NCBI GenBank assembly: GCA_030146745.1
Contig: JASLBD010000207.1
Location: 1 to 8,301 of the forward strand
Source: Allosphingosinicella sp.
Lineage (GTDB): Bacteria; Pseudomonadota; Alphaproteobacteria; Sphingomonadales; Sphingomonadaceae
Reading direction: 5' to 3'
DNA length: 8,301 nucleotides
The notes under the pieces were generated by a model. The model had not been told where the DNA came from, did not search any database, and worked only from the letters and a program-made list of their open reading frames with translations. Positions 1-7,114 of this stretch are shown piece after piece; the first letter of the stretch is position 1, and each line of letters opens with the position of its first letter. The translations under genes were made by a program, and so were the position numbers.

Positions 1-66
1 ACCCGCAAGATCACCGAGGACCTCGCCAACGTCGCCGCCCATCGCGCCCAGGTCGCCGCGCAGTGA
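1..66 (+). CDS. plsX: 3' end of probable plsX (phosphate acyltransferase), partial
   Basis: Only the last 21 codons and the TGA stop (64-66) are inside the window. The visible tail contains [12 protein letters not shown], which resembles the C-terminal helix I expect of alphaproteobacterial PlsX (an RI-EDL-N pattern), but it is too short for a firm call on its own. The main support is position: plsX directly precedes fabH in very many bacteria, and here the stop overlaps the fabH start as GTGA, implying translational coupling. PlsX converts acyl-ACP to acyl-phosphate for phospholipid synthesis, so it fits next to FabH. Confidence rests mostly on context. Confidence 0.6.
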   Translation, partial: TRKITEDLANVAAHRAQVAAQ

Positions 67-1025
67 CCCGGCGCTCGGTGATCGTCGGCACCGGCGCCGC
101 TCTGCCGCCCCGCCGCGTCACCAATGCCGAGCTCGCCGAGCGGGTCGAGACCACCCATGAATGGATCGTCGAGCGCACCGGAATCGAGGCGCGCCATATC
201 GCCGGCGACGGCGAGACGACGGCGACGCTCGCTACCGAGGCGGCGGAGAAGGCACTCGCGTCGGCCGGTCTGGCCGCCGGAAAGATCGGGCTGATCGTCC
301 TTGCCACCGCAACTCCGGACCAGACGTTTCCTGCCAGCGCCACCCGGGTTCAGACCGCGCTTGGGATCAACGACTGCATCGCCTTCGATGTCCAGGCGGT
401 CTGCACCGGCTTCCTCTACGCCCTGTCGATCGCCGACAATATGGTGAAGGGTGGAATGGCCGATTACGCTTTGGTGATCGGGTCGGAGACGTTCAGCCGG
501 ATCTTGGACTGGGAGGACCGGGCGACTTGCGTCCTGTTCGGCGACGGCGCCGGAGCGATCGTCCTCCAGGCCCAGGAGGCGGAGGACAAGGGCATTCTCG
601 CCACCCGCCTTCATGCCGACGGCCGCCACAACGACCTGCTCTTCGTCGACGGCGGAGTCTCGACCACCGGTACGGTCGGCAAGCTCAGGATGAAGGGCAA
701 GGAGGTGTTCCGCCACGCGGTCGTCAACCTCGCCGCCGTCCTCAACGAGACCCTCGAGGCCGCCGGCCACAGCGCCGACGAGGTCGACTGGGTGGTCCCG
801 CATCAGGCCAACAAGCGGATCCTCGACGCCACCGCCAAGAAGCTAGGGCTCGATCCGGCGCGGGTCATCGTCACCGTCGACCAGCATGCCAACACCTCGG
901 CCGCGTCCGTGCCCCTGGCGCTCGACACGGCGGTCAGGGACGGGCGGATCAAGCCGGGCGACCTGATCGTGCTCGAGGCGATGGGCGGCGGCTTCACCTG
1001 GGGCGCCGCCGTCGTCCGTTACTGA
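63..1025 (+). CDS. fabH: Beta-ketoacyl-ACP synthase III (FabH)
   Basis: A 320-residue protein, the usual length for FabH, which condenses acetyl-CoA with malonyl-ACP to begin each round of type II fatty-acid synthesis in the cytosol. The catalytic triad is visible: Cys114 in AVCTGF, His247 in VPHQAN (with the ACP-contacting QAN-KR stretch after it) and Asn277 in HANTSAAS. The glycine-rich [10 protein letters not shown] segment (159-168) and the C-terminal [11 protein letters not shown] segment are typical of thiolase-fold KAS III enzymes. I chose the GTG at 63 because the protein starts directly with the conserved first strand ([12 protein letters not shown]) and because GTG overlaps the upstream TGA. 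No strong Shine-Dalgarno is visible, which fits coupling to the upstream gene. Nothing appears truncated or unusual. Confidence 0.97.
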   Translation: MTRRSVIVGTGAALPPRRVTNAELAERVETTHEWIVERTGIEARHIAGDGETTATLATEAAEKALASAGLAAGKIGLIVLATATPDQTFPASATRVQTALGINDCIAFDVQAVCTGFLYALSIADNMVKGGMADYALVIGSETFSRILDWEDRATCVLFGDGAGAIVLQAQEAEDKGILATRLHADGRHNDLLFVDGGVSTTGTVGKLRMKGKEVFRHAVVNLAAVLNETLEAAGHSADEVDWVVPHQANKRILDATAKKLGLDPARVIVTVDQHANTSAASVPLALDTAVRDGRIKPGDLIVLEAMGGGFTWGAAVVRY

Positions 1026-1083
1026 GGTCATGCAGCTACGTAATAGCCGAAGGTGCATTCGGGGCATTTCGCCGCAATGCGGT

Positions 1084-1112
1084 TTGCACTTAAGTACAAG
1101 CTGGACTATGGT
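1084..1112 (+). promoter_or_regulatory. Palindrome and candidate promoter upstream of ihfA
   Basis: The 117-base fabH-ihfA gap is richer in AT than its surroundings. It contains TTGCACTTAAGTACAA at 1084-1099, an inverted repeat in which only one base pair (fourth from each end) fails to match. Its first six bases, TTGCAC, can serve as a -35 box followed 17 bases later by TATGGT (1107-1112) as a -10 box. The palindrome would then overlap the -35 box, a position suited to repression. The promoter call is a visual match only (3/6 and 4/6 to consensus); the palindrome is seen directly. Candidate binders, by inference, are the downstream MerR protein or a fatty-acid-responsive regulator. Confidence 0.4.
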
Positions 1113-1132
1113 TTTTCATTGCTTCCGGGGGA

Positions 1133-1137
1133 GGGAG
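1133..1137 (+). promoter_or_regulatory. Ribosome binding site that fixes the ihfA start
   Basis: GGGAG, at the end of a purine-rich run from 1127 to 1139, lies five bases before the ATG at 1143. An in-frame GTG at 1053 would add 30 residues, but they match nothing in the IHF family and would run through the candidate promoter, so the start at 1143 is preferred. Confidence 0.75.
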
Positions 1138-1142
1138 AACAA

Positions 1143-1466
1143 ATGGCCGACGCGGGAACCATCAGGCGGGCAGACGCCGGGACCTTGACGCGCGCCGACC
1201 TTGCGGACGTCATTCATCGCGAGATCGGCCTTTCACGGTCCGAATCGGCCGGAATCGTCGAGCGGATCCTTCATCACATGTGCCACGCATTGTCCGAAGG
1301 GCAGAATGTGAAGATCTCCGGGTTCGGCAGCTTCATCCTTCGCGACAAGGGCGAGCGGGTCGGCCGCAACCCCAAGACGGGCGTCGAAGTCCCGATCGCG
1401 CCGCGCCGAGTGCTCACCTTCCGCGCCAGTCAGATCATGCGCGAGCGGATCGCCAAGGGCGGCTGA
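1143..1466 (+). CDS. ihfA: Integration host factor subunit alpha
   Basis: A 107-residue HU/IHF-family protein. IHF-alpha pairs with IHF-beta to bind and sharply bend DNA in replication, recombination and transcription. Residues 15-107 align by eye with E. coli Ihf[21 protein letters not shown] at the start, [13 protein letters not shown] (57-69), and the DNA-intercalating arm GRNPKTG (74-80) with its key Pro77, then [11 protein letters not shown]. The choice of alpha over beta or HU follows the GFGSF-LRDK pattern and the position after fabH and before a merR gene, which is common in Alphaproteobacteria. The N-terminus is about 14 residues longer than in E. coli and consists of two similar eight-residue units (see the repeat at 1146-1193). 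Eleven bases separate it from the next gene, so the two are probably co-transcribed. Confidence 0.93.
   Translation: MADAGTIRRADAGTLTRADLADVIHREIGLSRSESAGIVERILHHMCHALSEGQNVKISGFGSFILRDKGERVGRNPKTGVEVPIAPRRVLTFRASQIMRERIAKGG
1146..1193 (+). repeat. Imperfect 24-bp tandem repeat in the ihfA 5' end
   Basis: Codons 2-9 read ADAGTIRR and codons 10-17 read ADAGTLTR. The two 24-base units (1146-1169 and 1170-1193) agree at about 17 of 24 positions by my count. The second unit runs into the conserved LTRADL start of the IHF fold, so the first unit accounts for much of the N-terminal extension and may have arisen by a small duplication. Confidence 0.6.
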
Positions 1467-1477
1467 GGCCGCACGCC

Positions 1478-1864
1478 ATGGCGGACGCCACAGGCAAGAG
1501 CGAACAGGCTTTCCGAACGATCGGCGAGCTTGCGTCCGAACTGGACGTCCCTCAGCACATCCTGCGCTATTGGGAGAGCCGCTTCCCGCAATTGAAGCCG
1601 CTCCAGCGTGCCGGCAATCGCCGCTACTACCGGCCCGCCGACGTCGCCCTGGCCCGCCGCATCCACCGGCTCCTCAACCAGGACGGCTATACGATCCGCG
1701 GAGTCCAGCAATTGCTGGCCGGCGGGGGCGGGGACGGCGATTCGGCTGAGGTTGCCGCGCCGGCTTCGGAGCGGGCGCCGGCGCAGGAGAGCAGCCCAAG
1801 CGCCGTGCCGGTGGAAGAGCTCAAGGCCATCCGCCGGACCCTCGCCGAGGCGCTCGAGGCCTGA
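1478..1864 (+). CDS. MerR-family transcriptional regulator, metal-site-free type
   Basis: A 128-residue protein with a MerR winged helix-turn-helix in residues 12-80: [20 protein letters not shown] (helix-turn-helix), [10 protein letters not shown], then the wing with [17 protein letters not shown] and [19 protein letters not shown] Gly/Ala/Ser/Pro-rich linker (about 81-110) leads to a short C-terminal helix ending [14 protein letters not shown], which could be the antiparallel dimer helix. There is no cysteine in the protein, so it is not a metal or redox sensor of the MerR/SoxR kind, and no ligand domain is present. The ATG at 1478 is preceded by GAGG (1465-1468) that overlaps the ihfA stop. 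Genes of this type regularly follow ihfA in Alphaproteobacteria. The target is unknown to me; the palindrome ahead of ihfA is one candidate. Confidence 0.88.
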   Translation: MADATGKSEQAFRTIGELASELDVPQHILRYWESRFPQLKPLQRAGNRRYYRPADVALARRIHRLLNQDGYTIRGVQQLLAGGGGDGDSAEVAAPASERAPAQESSPSAVPVEELKAIRRTLAEALEA

Positions 1865-1880
1865 GCCTTCAGAAGTGAAT

Positions 1881-1984
1881 CACTCCGTTCGCCCTGAGCC
1901 TGTCGAAGGGCCTTCCTTCTCGCGCGGCGCCCTTCAGGCAGGAGGGGGCTTCGACAAGCTCAGCCCGATCAGCCCGAACGGATA
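1881..1984. repeat. REPIN-like inverted pair of REP arms between convergent genes
   Basis: The left arm (about 1881-1910) contains CCGTTCGCCCTGAGCCTGTC followed by GAAGGG. The right arm (about 1949-1984) carries the inverse, CTTCGACAAGCTCAG and then CCCGAACGG. The right arm has an extra nine bases: CAGCCCGAT (1961-1969) is followed by CAGCCCGAA (1970-1978). Between the arms, AAGGGC (1906-1911) and GCCCTT (1929-1934) could form a smaller hairpin. This arm type is one I associate with abundant extragenic palindromes in sphingomonads. It sits between the stops of merR (+) and sixA (-), so the folded RNA may terminate or protect both transcripts; that role is inference. It lies in a 153-base gap with no other feature. 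Confidence 0.65.
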
Positions 1985-2017
1985 GTGAGTGAAGGCGGCG
2001 CGGCCGAATTTTATCGG

Positions 2018-2554
2018 TCACTCCGAATCCGGCCCGAGCTCCGGGTCGAGATCCCGCGGCCGGATGAAGCGCTCGATCCGGCCCTTCCCTTCGCTCACCT
2101 CCGCCCAGCGCTCCACCGGCAGAGCGATCTCCGCGACCGTGCCGGTCGGATATTTCACCTCGACCTCGCCTCTCAGCCCGGCTTCGTCGCGGCGGGAGAG
2201 GCACAAGGCGAGCTCCTCCAGCCCCGGATTGTGCCCGACCAGAAGCAGCCGCTCGATCTCGTCCGGAATCGCCTGGACGATCTCCAGCAACGTCGCGGTC
2301 GAAGCCAGGTAGAGGCGCTGGTCGTAATCCGGCTGGATCGCGCCGTAACCCGCCGCGACCTCCTCCAAGGTCTCCATCACCCGCCGCGCCGGCGAGGCCA
2401 GCACGCGGTCGAAGGCCAGGCCCTGCGCCTTCATCTCGCGGGCCACCGTCCGCGCCGCCCTCCGGCCGCGCGGGTTGAGCGGCCGGTCGAAATCCCGGCT
2501 GACCGGATCGTCCCAGCCCGACTTGGCGTGGCGCAGCAGCGTCAGACTCTTCAT
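2018..2554 (-). CDS. SixA-type histidine phosphatase
   Basis: A 178-residue branch-2 histidine phosphatase close to SixA. The phosphate-binding RHG-like motif is LLRHAKSGW, with His9 as the expected phospho-acceptor. Arg57 in LASPARRVMET and His108 in LLVGHNPGLEEL complete the usual active-site set. The pattern DFDRPLNPRGRRAA (21-34) and the C-terminal RFIRPRDL are typical of small SixA proteins. E. coli SixA dephosphorylates phosphohistidine on HPt or PTS-type phosphotransfer proteins, but the substrate here cannot be read from sequence, and no kinase or PTS gene is nearby. The start is firm: its ATG shares ATGA with the stop of the upstream helicase, so it is translationally coupled. The tail DLDPELGPDSE is acidic. 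No signal peptide or membrane segment is visible, so it should be cytosolic. Confidence 0.88.
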   Translation of the reverse strand: MKSLTLLRHAKSGWDDPVSRDFDRPLNPRGRRAARTVAREMKAQGLAFDRVLASPARRVMETLEEVAAGYGAIQPDYDQRLYLASTATLLEIVQAIPDEIERLLLVGHNPGLEELALCLSRRDEAGLRGEVEVKYPTGTVAEIALPVERWAEVSEGKGRIERFIRPRDLDPELGPDSE

Positions 2555-5277
2555 TCGGCTTCTTCGGACTGCCTCTGTTCGAGCGCCTGATGCCCGAAAG
2601 CCGCCCCGGTTGAAAGCCGCGACCGCACCCGCTCCACCGCCTCGGCCAGGGTGAGCCGCCGGATCGGCGTCCCGGCGGGGAAGGCGGAGAGCAGCCGGGT
2701 CGGGGTCGCCGCGGAGAGGAGGACGAAGACTCCGCGGTCCTCCTTTCGGCGAATCAGCCGTCCGAAGGCCTGGGCAAGCCGGGCTCGGACCACGCGGTCG
2801 TCGTAAGCGGTGCCGCCGCCCGCCGCCCGCCGCGCCGAGTGAAGCACGGTCGGCCGGGGCCAGGGCACGCCCTCCATCACCACCAGCCGGAGCGAATGGC
2901 CGGGAACGTCGACTCCGTCCCGAAGCGCATCGGTGCCGAGCAGCGACGCGTGCGGATCGTCGCGGAAGATGTCGACCAGGGTGCCCGTGTCGATCGGATC
3001 GACATGCTGGGCGTAGAGGGGGAGGCCCGCCCGCGCGAGCCGGTCGGCGATCCGGGCGTGGACCGCTTTGAGCCGCTGGATGGCGGTGAACAGCCCGAGC
3101 GTTCCGCCTTCCGCGGCCTCGACCAGCCGCGAATAGGCGCCGGCGAGCCGGCCGATGTCGCCGCGCTTGACGTCGGTGACGATCAGGACCTCGCTGTTGG
3201 CGGCATAATCGAACGGGCTCGGGGCGCTGAAGCGGCGCACCGGCCCGGCCACGTGGGCGGCGCCGGTCCGCGCCTCGGCGCTCTCCCAGCCTTCCGCGCC
3301 GCGCAGGGTGGCCGAGGTGACGATGACGCTGTGGGCGGGCTTGAGGACGACGTCGGCGAGCGGCCGGGTCGGGTCTAGCCAGCGGCGGTGGAGGCCGATG
3401 TCGAACTCGCGGCCGTCGATCCGGTGGACCGCCAGCCAGTCGACGAAGTCGGGATCGGCCGGCCCTCCGAGCCGCGCCGCCAGGGCGACCCAGGCCGCGA
3501 TCGTCTGCGTCCGCCAGGCGAGGCCGCCGATCGCCCCCTCGATCCGGGCCCGGGCCTGCGAATCGAGCCAGTCGGGCGCGTCCTCGAGCACCGCTTCCAG
3601 CCGCCGGGCGAGCGCCATCAGCGGCCGCATCAACTGCTCGAGCGCCTCGACCGCCGGGGCGGAGGCGGCGACGATGTCGCCGTCGAGCTCGGCCATCTCG
3701 GTCTCGATCCCGTAGCCGGCGTCCTGGGCGGTGGCGCGGGCGTAGACGGTGCCGCGCACCGCCGCGAGCAGCTTCTCGACCGGCCCGAAGGGCAGGCCTT
3801 CGGCGATCCGCTGAAGCCAGCCGTCCGACGGCAGGAGCCCCGCCGCCTGAACCGCCATGTCGAGCGCGAGCGCCCCGGCCTCGTCATAGGAGGCGACGTC
3901 GGTCAGCCGGGCCGCGAGACCGCGCCGCCGCCCGCGCGACTTGCTCTCCGGCCCGACGATCCAGCGCCTGAGCTCGATCGCCTCCTGTCCGGTCAGGGCC
4001 GCGGCGAAGGTCGAATCGGCGGCCTCGAACAGATGATGGCCCTCGTCGAAGACGATCCGGGTGGGGGGATTGCCGCCGTCGCGGCCGCGGGCGGCGTTGA
4101 CCATCACCAGGGCATGGTTGGCGATGACGATGTCGGCGTCCTGGCTCGCCCGCGCCGAGCGCTCGATGAAGCATTTGCGGTAATGCGGGCAGCCGGCATA
4201 GACGCATTCGCCGCGGCGGTCGGTGAGCGCGGTCGCCCCGGCGCGGCGGAACAGGGTCGGAAGCCAGCCGGGCAGGTCGCCGCCAACCATGTCGCCGTCC
4301 TTGGAGAAAGCGGCCCAGCGGGCGACGAGCTGGGCAAGGATCGCGGCCCGGCCGGCGAAGCCGCCCTGAAGGGCGTCCTCCAGGTTGAGCAGGCAGAGGT
4401 AATTCTCCCGTCCCTTGCGGACGACGACCTTGCGCCGCCGCGCCTCCGCGTCGGGGAAGAGGCGAAGGCCCTCGCGGTCGAGCTGGCGCTGGAGCGCCTT
4501 GGTGAAGGTCGAGACCCAGACCGCGCCGTCGGCGCTTTCCGCCCAAAGCGAGGCGGGGGCGAGATAGCCCAAAGTCTTGCCGATGCCGGTGCCCGCTTCG
4601 GCGAGAAGCATGTTGGGCTGGCCCTCGGCGGCGCGCGGATCGAAGGTGCCGGCGGCGGCGGCGGCATAGTCGCGCTGTCCCTGGCGGATCTCGGCGCCGA
4701 GCCCGACAAGGTGGGTCAGCCGCTCGACCGCCCGCTCTTCGGCCACTCTTACGGTCCGCGGCGCCGGCCGGGCGCCGCTCTCCTCCCATTCCGGAAGCTT
4801 CGAGAACAGCCAGCGCTCGTCCCGCTCCGGCCGTCTCAGCCGCTGGGCGATCGCCGGAGTCCACGACCAGCGCAGCCGCCCGAGCGCCTGGGCCGAAGCC
4901 CAGGCGCCTTCGCGCTCGGGCCAGTCCCCTTCCAGGGTCGCGAGCAGGGCGCCCGCGGCTCGAAGCAGGAAGGGCGCCGCCTCCGAATCGCCCGCCGGCG
5001 CCTCCAGCCCGAGCGCCTCCGCCAGCCCCTTCGGCGTCGGCACGGCGAAGCGGGCGGGGTGGACGAAGGCGAACAGCTCGAGCAGGTCGAGCCCCGACAG
5101 ATCGGGATAGCCGAGCCGCTGCCCGACCAGCGGCGCGTTGAGCATGACCAAAGGAGTCTCGGCGGCGCGGGAGATCGCCTCCCCCCGGCCCAAGCCCCGC
5201 ACCTCGCCGTCCGGCGCGGCGAGCCAGATTCCGCCATGAGTCGCGTGGAGCGCCGGGTAAGGGAACGGAACCGCCAT
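2551..5277 (-). CDS. DinG/YoaA-type Fe-S ATP-dependent DNA helicase
   Basis: A 908-residue superfamily 2 helicase of the XPD/DinG group, which unwinds 5'-to-3' on ssDNA, forks, D-loops and R-loops. Motifs in order: Walker A AGTGIGKT (228-235); four cysteines for the iron-sulfur cluster, Cys295 (ENYLC), Cys358, Cys363 and Cys369 (ECVYAGCPHYRKC); ANHALVM (386-392); DEGH box (411-414); VTSATLRG (653-660); motif V region LLGTDALRDGVDVPG (779-793); motif VI QAFGRLIRR (836-844). Residues 1-200 are an extra domain in which LNAPLVGQRLG and LDLLELFAFVHPARF recall a DnaQ-type exonuclease fold without the acidic residues (see findings). The ATG at 5277 opens MAVPFPYPALH. An in-frame GTG at 5337 would add 20 unconvincing residues; neither start has a clear Shine-Dalgarno. 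The stop overlaps the start of the SixA-type gene. A role in DNA repair is inferred from the family. Confidence 0.93.
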   Translation of the reverse strand: MAVPFPYPALHATHGGIWLAAPDGEVRGLGRGEAISRAAETPLVMLNAPLVGQRLGYPDLSGLDLLELFAFVHPARFAVPTPKGLAEALGLEAPAGDSEAAPFLLRAAGALLATLEGDWPEREGAWASAQALGRLRWSWTPAIAQRLRRPERDERWLFSKLPEWEESGARPAPRTVRVAEERAVERLTHLVGLGAEIRQGQRDYAAAAAGTFDPRAAEGQPNMLLAEAGTGIGKTLGYLAPASLWAESADGAVWVSTFTKALQRQLDREGLRLFPDAEARRRKVVVRKGRENYLCLLNLEDALQGGFAGRAAILAQLVARWAAFSKDGDMVGGDLPGWLPTLFRRAGATALTDRRGECVYAGCPHYRKCFIERSARASQDADIVIANHALVMVNAARGRDGGNPPTRIVFDEGHHLFEAADSTFAAALTGQEAIELRRWIVGPESKSRGRRRGLAARLTDVASYDEAGALALDMAVQAAGLLPSDGWLQRIAEGLPFGPVEKLLAAVRGTVYARATAQDAGYGIETEMAELDGDIVAASAPAVEALEQLMRPLMALARRLEAVLEDAPDWLDSQARARIEGAIGGLAWRTQTIAAWVALAARLGGPADPDFVDWLAVHRIDGREFDIGLHRRWLDPTRPLADVVLKPAHSVIVTSATLRGAEGWESAEARTGAAHVAGPVRRFSAPSPFDYAANSEVLIVTDVKRGDIGRLAGAYSRLVEAAEGGTLGLFTAIQRLKAVHARIADRLARAGLPLYAQHVDPIDTGTLVDIFRDDPHASLLGTDALRDGVDVPGHSLRLVVMEGVPWPRPTVLHSARRAAGGGTAYDDRVVRARLAQAFGRLIRRKEDRGVFVLLSAATPTRLLSAFPAGTPIRRLTLAEAVERVRSRLSTGAAFGHQALEQRQSEEAE

Positions 5278-5320
5278 GGTTCGAACTTTGGCGCAATGGG
5301 AACGGAACGGCAACGGCTGG

Positions 5321-5461
5321 TTAGACCAAGCCGGCACTTTCCACGCTCAATCCGGAAATGCTTATGCTTTCGATGCGCTCGCCGATCGCAATCGACCGGT
5401 CGAGCAGCTCGATCGTGAGCTTCACCCTTTGAGGCACGTTTATCGGCTGGATGACGGTCAC
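5321..5461 (-). CDS. Candidate small protein, 46 residues, unrecognised
   Basis: A GTG-started ORF lies in the 238-base gap between the helicase and lysS. AAGGGA (5467-5472) stands five bases upstream, a fair ribosome binding site, and an in-frame TAA just before it closes the frame. GC by codon position, counted by hand, is about 54%, 39% and 78%, the usual pattern of real genes in a GC-rich genome. The protein includes QRVKLTIELLDRSIAIGERI and ends SVESAGLV. It looks like a short helix then a strand, with no cysteine and no membrane segment. I do not recognise it. Its stop is 43 bases before the helicase ATG, so it could be the first gene of a small ORF-helicase-sixA operon. It could also be a leader ORF or chance. 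The lysS promoter would have to lie in or beside it. Confidence 0.4.
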   Translation of the reverse strand: MTVIQPINVPQRVKLTIELLDRSIAIGERIESISISGLSVESAGLV

Positions 5462-5515
5462 GACGGTCCCTTACCACACTTGCGCGACGTCAACGAAATC
5501 ACGAAGAGCCGGTTC

Positions 5516-7114
5516 ATGTCCATGGTAATCCCTTCCGACCTCCGCGCCGCCGCGCTCGTCGCCAAGGCCTGGCCCTATGAGGAAGCGCGCAAAATCCTGA
5601 AGCGCTATCCCGACGGCCCGCCCCGCGGCGAGATCCTGTTCGAGACCGGCTACGGCCCGAGCGGGCTGCCGCATCTCGGCACCTTCCAGGAGGTGGTGCG
5701 CACCCTGATGGTCCGCCACGCCTTGTCGGAGATGGTCGACTGGCCGAGCCGGCTGATCGCCTTTTCCGACGACGTGGACGGGATGCGCAAGGTGCCGCCG
5801 GGAGTGCCCAACCAGGACATGATGCACGCGCATCTGCACCAGCCGCTGAGCAAGGTGCCGGATCCCTATGGCTGCGGGCATGACAGCTACGCCGCCCATA
5901 ACAACAATCTGCTCCGGCAATTCCTCGACCGCTTCGGCTTCGACTATGAATTCCTCGCCTCGTCGGACTGCTACGGCTCCGGCCGCTTCGACGAGACGCT
6001 TCGACAGGTGCTCCGCAACTATCAGGGCATACTCGACATCATGCTTCCGACGCTGCGCGAGGAGCGGCGCCTGACCTACTCGCCGGTGCTTCCGATCAGC
6101 CCGGAGAGCGGCAAGGTGCTGCAGGTCCCGGTCGAGGTGGTGGACGCGGAGGCGGGCCTCGTCCGCTACACCGATCCGGATACCGGCCGGGAGGTCGAGC
6201 AGTCGGTGCTGTCGGGCGGCGCCAAGGTGCAGTGGAAGGTCGATTGGGCGATGCGCTGGGTGGCGCTCGGAGTCGATTACGAGATGAGCGGCAAGGACCA
6301 TATCGACGGCTTCATCCAGAGCTCGAAGATCGCCCGGCTGCTCGGCGGCCGGCCGCCGGAAGGCTTCAATTACGAGCTCTTCCTCGACGAGAATGGCGAG
6401 AAGATCTCGAAGACCAGGGGCAACGGGGTCACCATCGACGAGTGGCTGACCTACGCGCCCGAGGAGAGCCTGGAATTCTACATCTACCGCGAGCCGCGCA
6501 AGGCCAAGCAGCTGAGCTTCGGGATCATCCCCAAGGCGGTGGACGAATATTACCAGTTCCTCGCCGCCTATCCGGGGCAGGAATGGGACAAGCGCCTCGG
6601 CAACCCCGTCCATCACGTCCATGCCGGCGAGGTGCCAAGGATTGATCTTCCGATCACCTTCAGCCTCCTGCTCAATCTGGTGGGAGCGGCCGGAAGCGAC
6701 GACAAGGCCGTCGTGTGGGGTTTCGTGAGCAAGTATCTCGACAAGGTCTACGAAGGGCATACGGCGCATCTTCACGACACGCTCGATGCCCTCATCGGCC
6801 ATGCCATCCGCTACTTCCAGGATTTCGTCGCCCCTTCCCTGATAAAGCGCCCCCCCACCGGAGAGGAGGCCGCGGCCCTGCGGGATCTGGACGCTCGACT
6901 GGAGAATCAAGGCAGCTACGATCCGGTCGAGATTCAGAACCTCGTCTACGGGGTCGGCAATGCCCACGAATTCGAGAATCTGCGCGATTGGTTCAAGGCG
7001 CTGTATGAGACCCTCCTCGGCACCAGCCAGGGCCCGCGCATGGGCAGCTTCATAGCTCTCTACGGGATCGACAATACCCGGCGGCTCATCGCGGAAGCTC
7101 TGGAAAGAGCCTGA
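5516..7114 (+). CDS. lysS: Class I lysyl-tRNA synthetase
   Basis: A 532-residue class I LysRS, which charges tRNA-Lys using ATP. It has the Rossmann fold of class I enzymes, unlike the class II LysRS of E. coli; class I LysRS is found in archaea, spirochaetes and most Alphaproteobacteria. Seen in sequence: the HIGH-type motif GPSGLPHLGT (47-56), FSDDVDGMRKVP (83-94), the active-site segment MSGKDHIDG (257-265), and the KMSKS-type loop KISKTRGNG (296-304). The C-terminal third is the helical anticodon-binding region. Start: ATG at 5516 has AAGAG (5504-5508) seven bases upstream; a second ATG at 5522 is possible but poorly spaced. An in-frame ATG at 5276 would add 80 residues that do not fit the family. 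The gene is divergent from the helicase and monocistronic. No clear promoter or T-box-like leader is visible. Confidence 0.96.
   Translation: MSMVIPSDLRAAALVAKAWPYEEARKILKRYPDGPPRGEILFETGYGPSGLPHLGTFQEVVRTLMVRHALSEMVDWPSRLIAFSDDVDGMRKVPPGVPNQDMMHAHLHQPLSKVPDPYGCGHDSYAAHNNNLLRQFLDRFGFDYEFLASSDCYGSGRFDETLRQVLRNYQGILDIMLPTLREERRLTYSPVLPISPESGKVLQVPVEVVDAEAGLVRYTDPDTGREVEQSVLSGGAKVQWKVDWAMRWVALGVDYEMSGKDHIDGFIQSSKIARLLGGRPPEGFNYELFLDENGEKISKTRGNGVTIDEWLTYAPEESLEFYIYREPRKAKQLSFGIIPKAVDEYYQFLAAYPGQEWDKRLGNPVHHVHAGEVPRIDLPITFSLLLNLVGAAGSDDKAVVWGFVSKYLDKVYEGHTAHLHDTLDALIGHAIRYFQDFVAPSLIKRPPTGEEAAALRDLDARLENQGSYDPVEIQNLVYGVGNAHEFENLRDWFKALYETLLGTSQGPRMGSFIALYGIDNTRRLIAEALERA

Noticed and set aside
161..1093. 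A 310-codon + frame overlapping fabH
   Set aside because: Arg-rich out-of-frame translation without motifs; fabH in the other frame has its full catalytic triad.
1053..1142. A 30-residue upstream extension of ihfA from GTG 1053
   Set aside because: It runs through the palindrome and candidate promoter, does not resemble IHF, and the ATG at 1143 has a much better ribosome site.
1865..2017. A tRNA gene in the merR downstream gap
   Set aside because: I looked for a tRNA here because of the genomic context, but found no cloverleaf arms or T-loop GTTCRAATC pattern; the gap is occupied by the REP-like doublet.
5278..5337. GTG start of the helicase at 5337
   Set aside because: It adds 20 residues without family resemblance and has no better ribosome site than ATG 5277. 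It would overlap the small ORF by 17 bases, so it is not excluded, only less likely.
3388..5418. A 676-codon open frame on the + strand opposite the helicase gene
   Set aside because: It is a mirror of a GC-rich gene whose complement has few stops. Its translation is Arg/Gly/Pro-rich and shows no family motif, while the - strand frame has complete helicase motifs.
5276..5515. An 80-residue upstream extension of lysS from ATG 5276
   Set aside because: The family begins at about RAAALVAKAWP. The extra residues are unrelated, and the stretch overlaps the divergent helicase start and the candidate small ORF.
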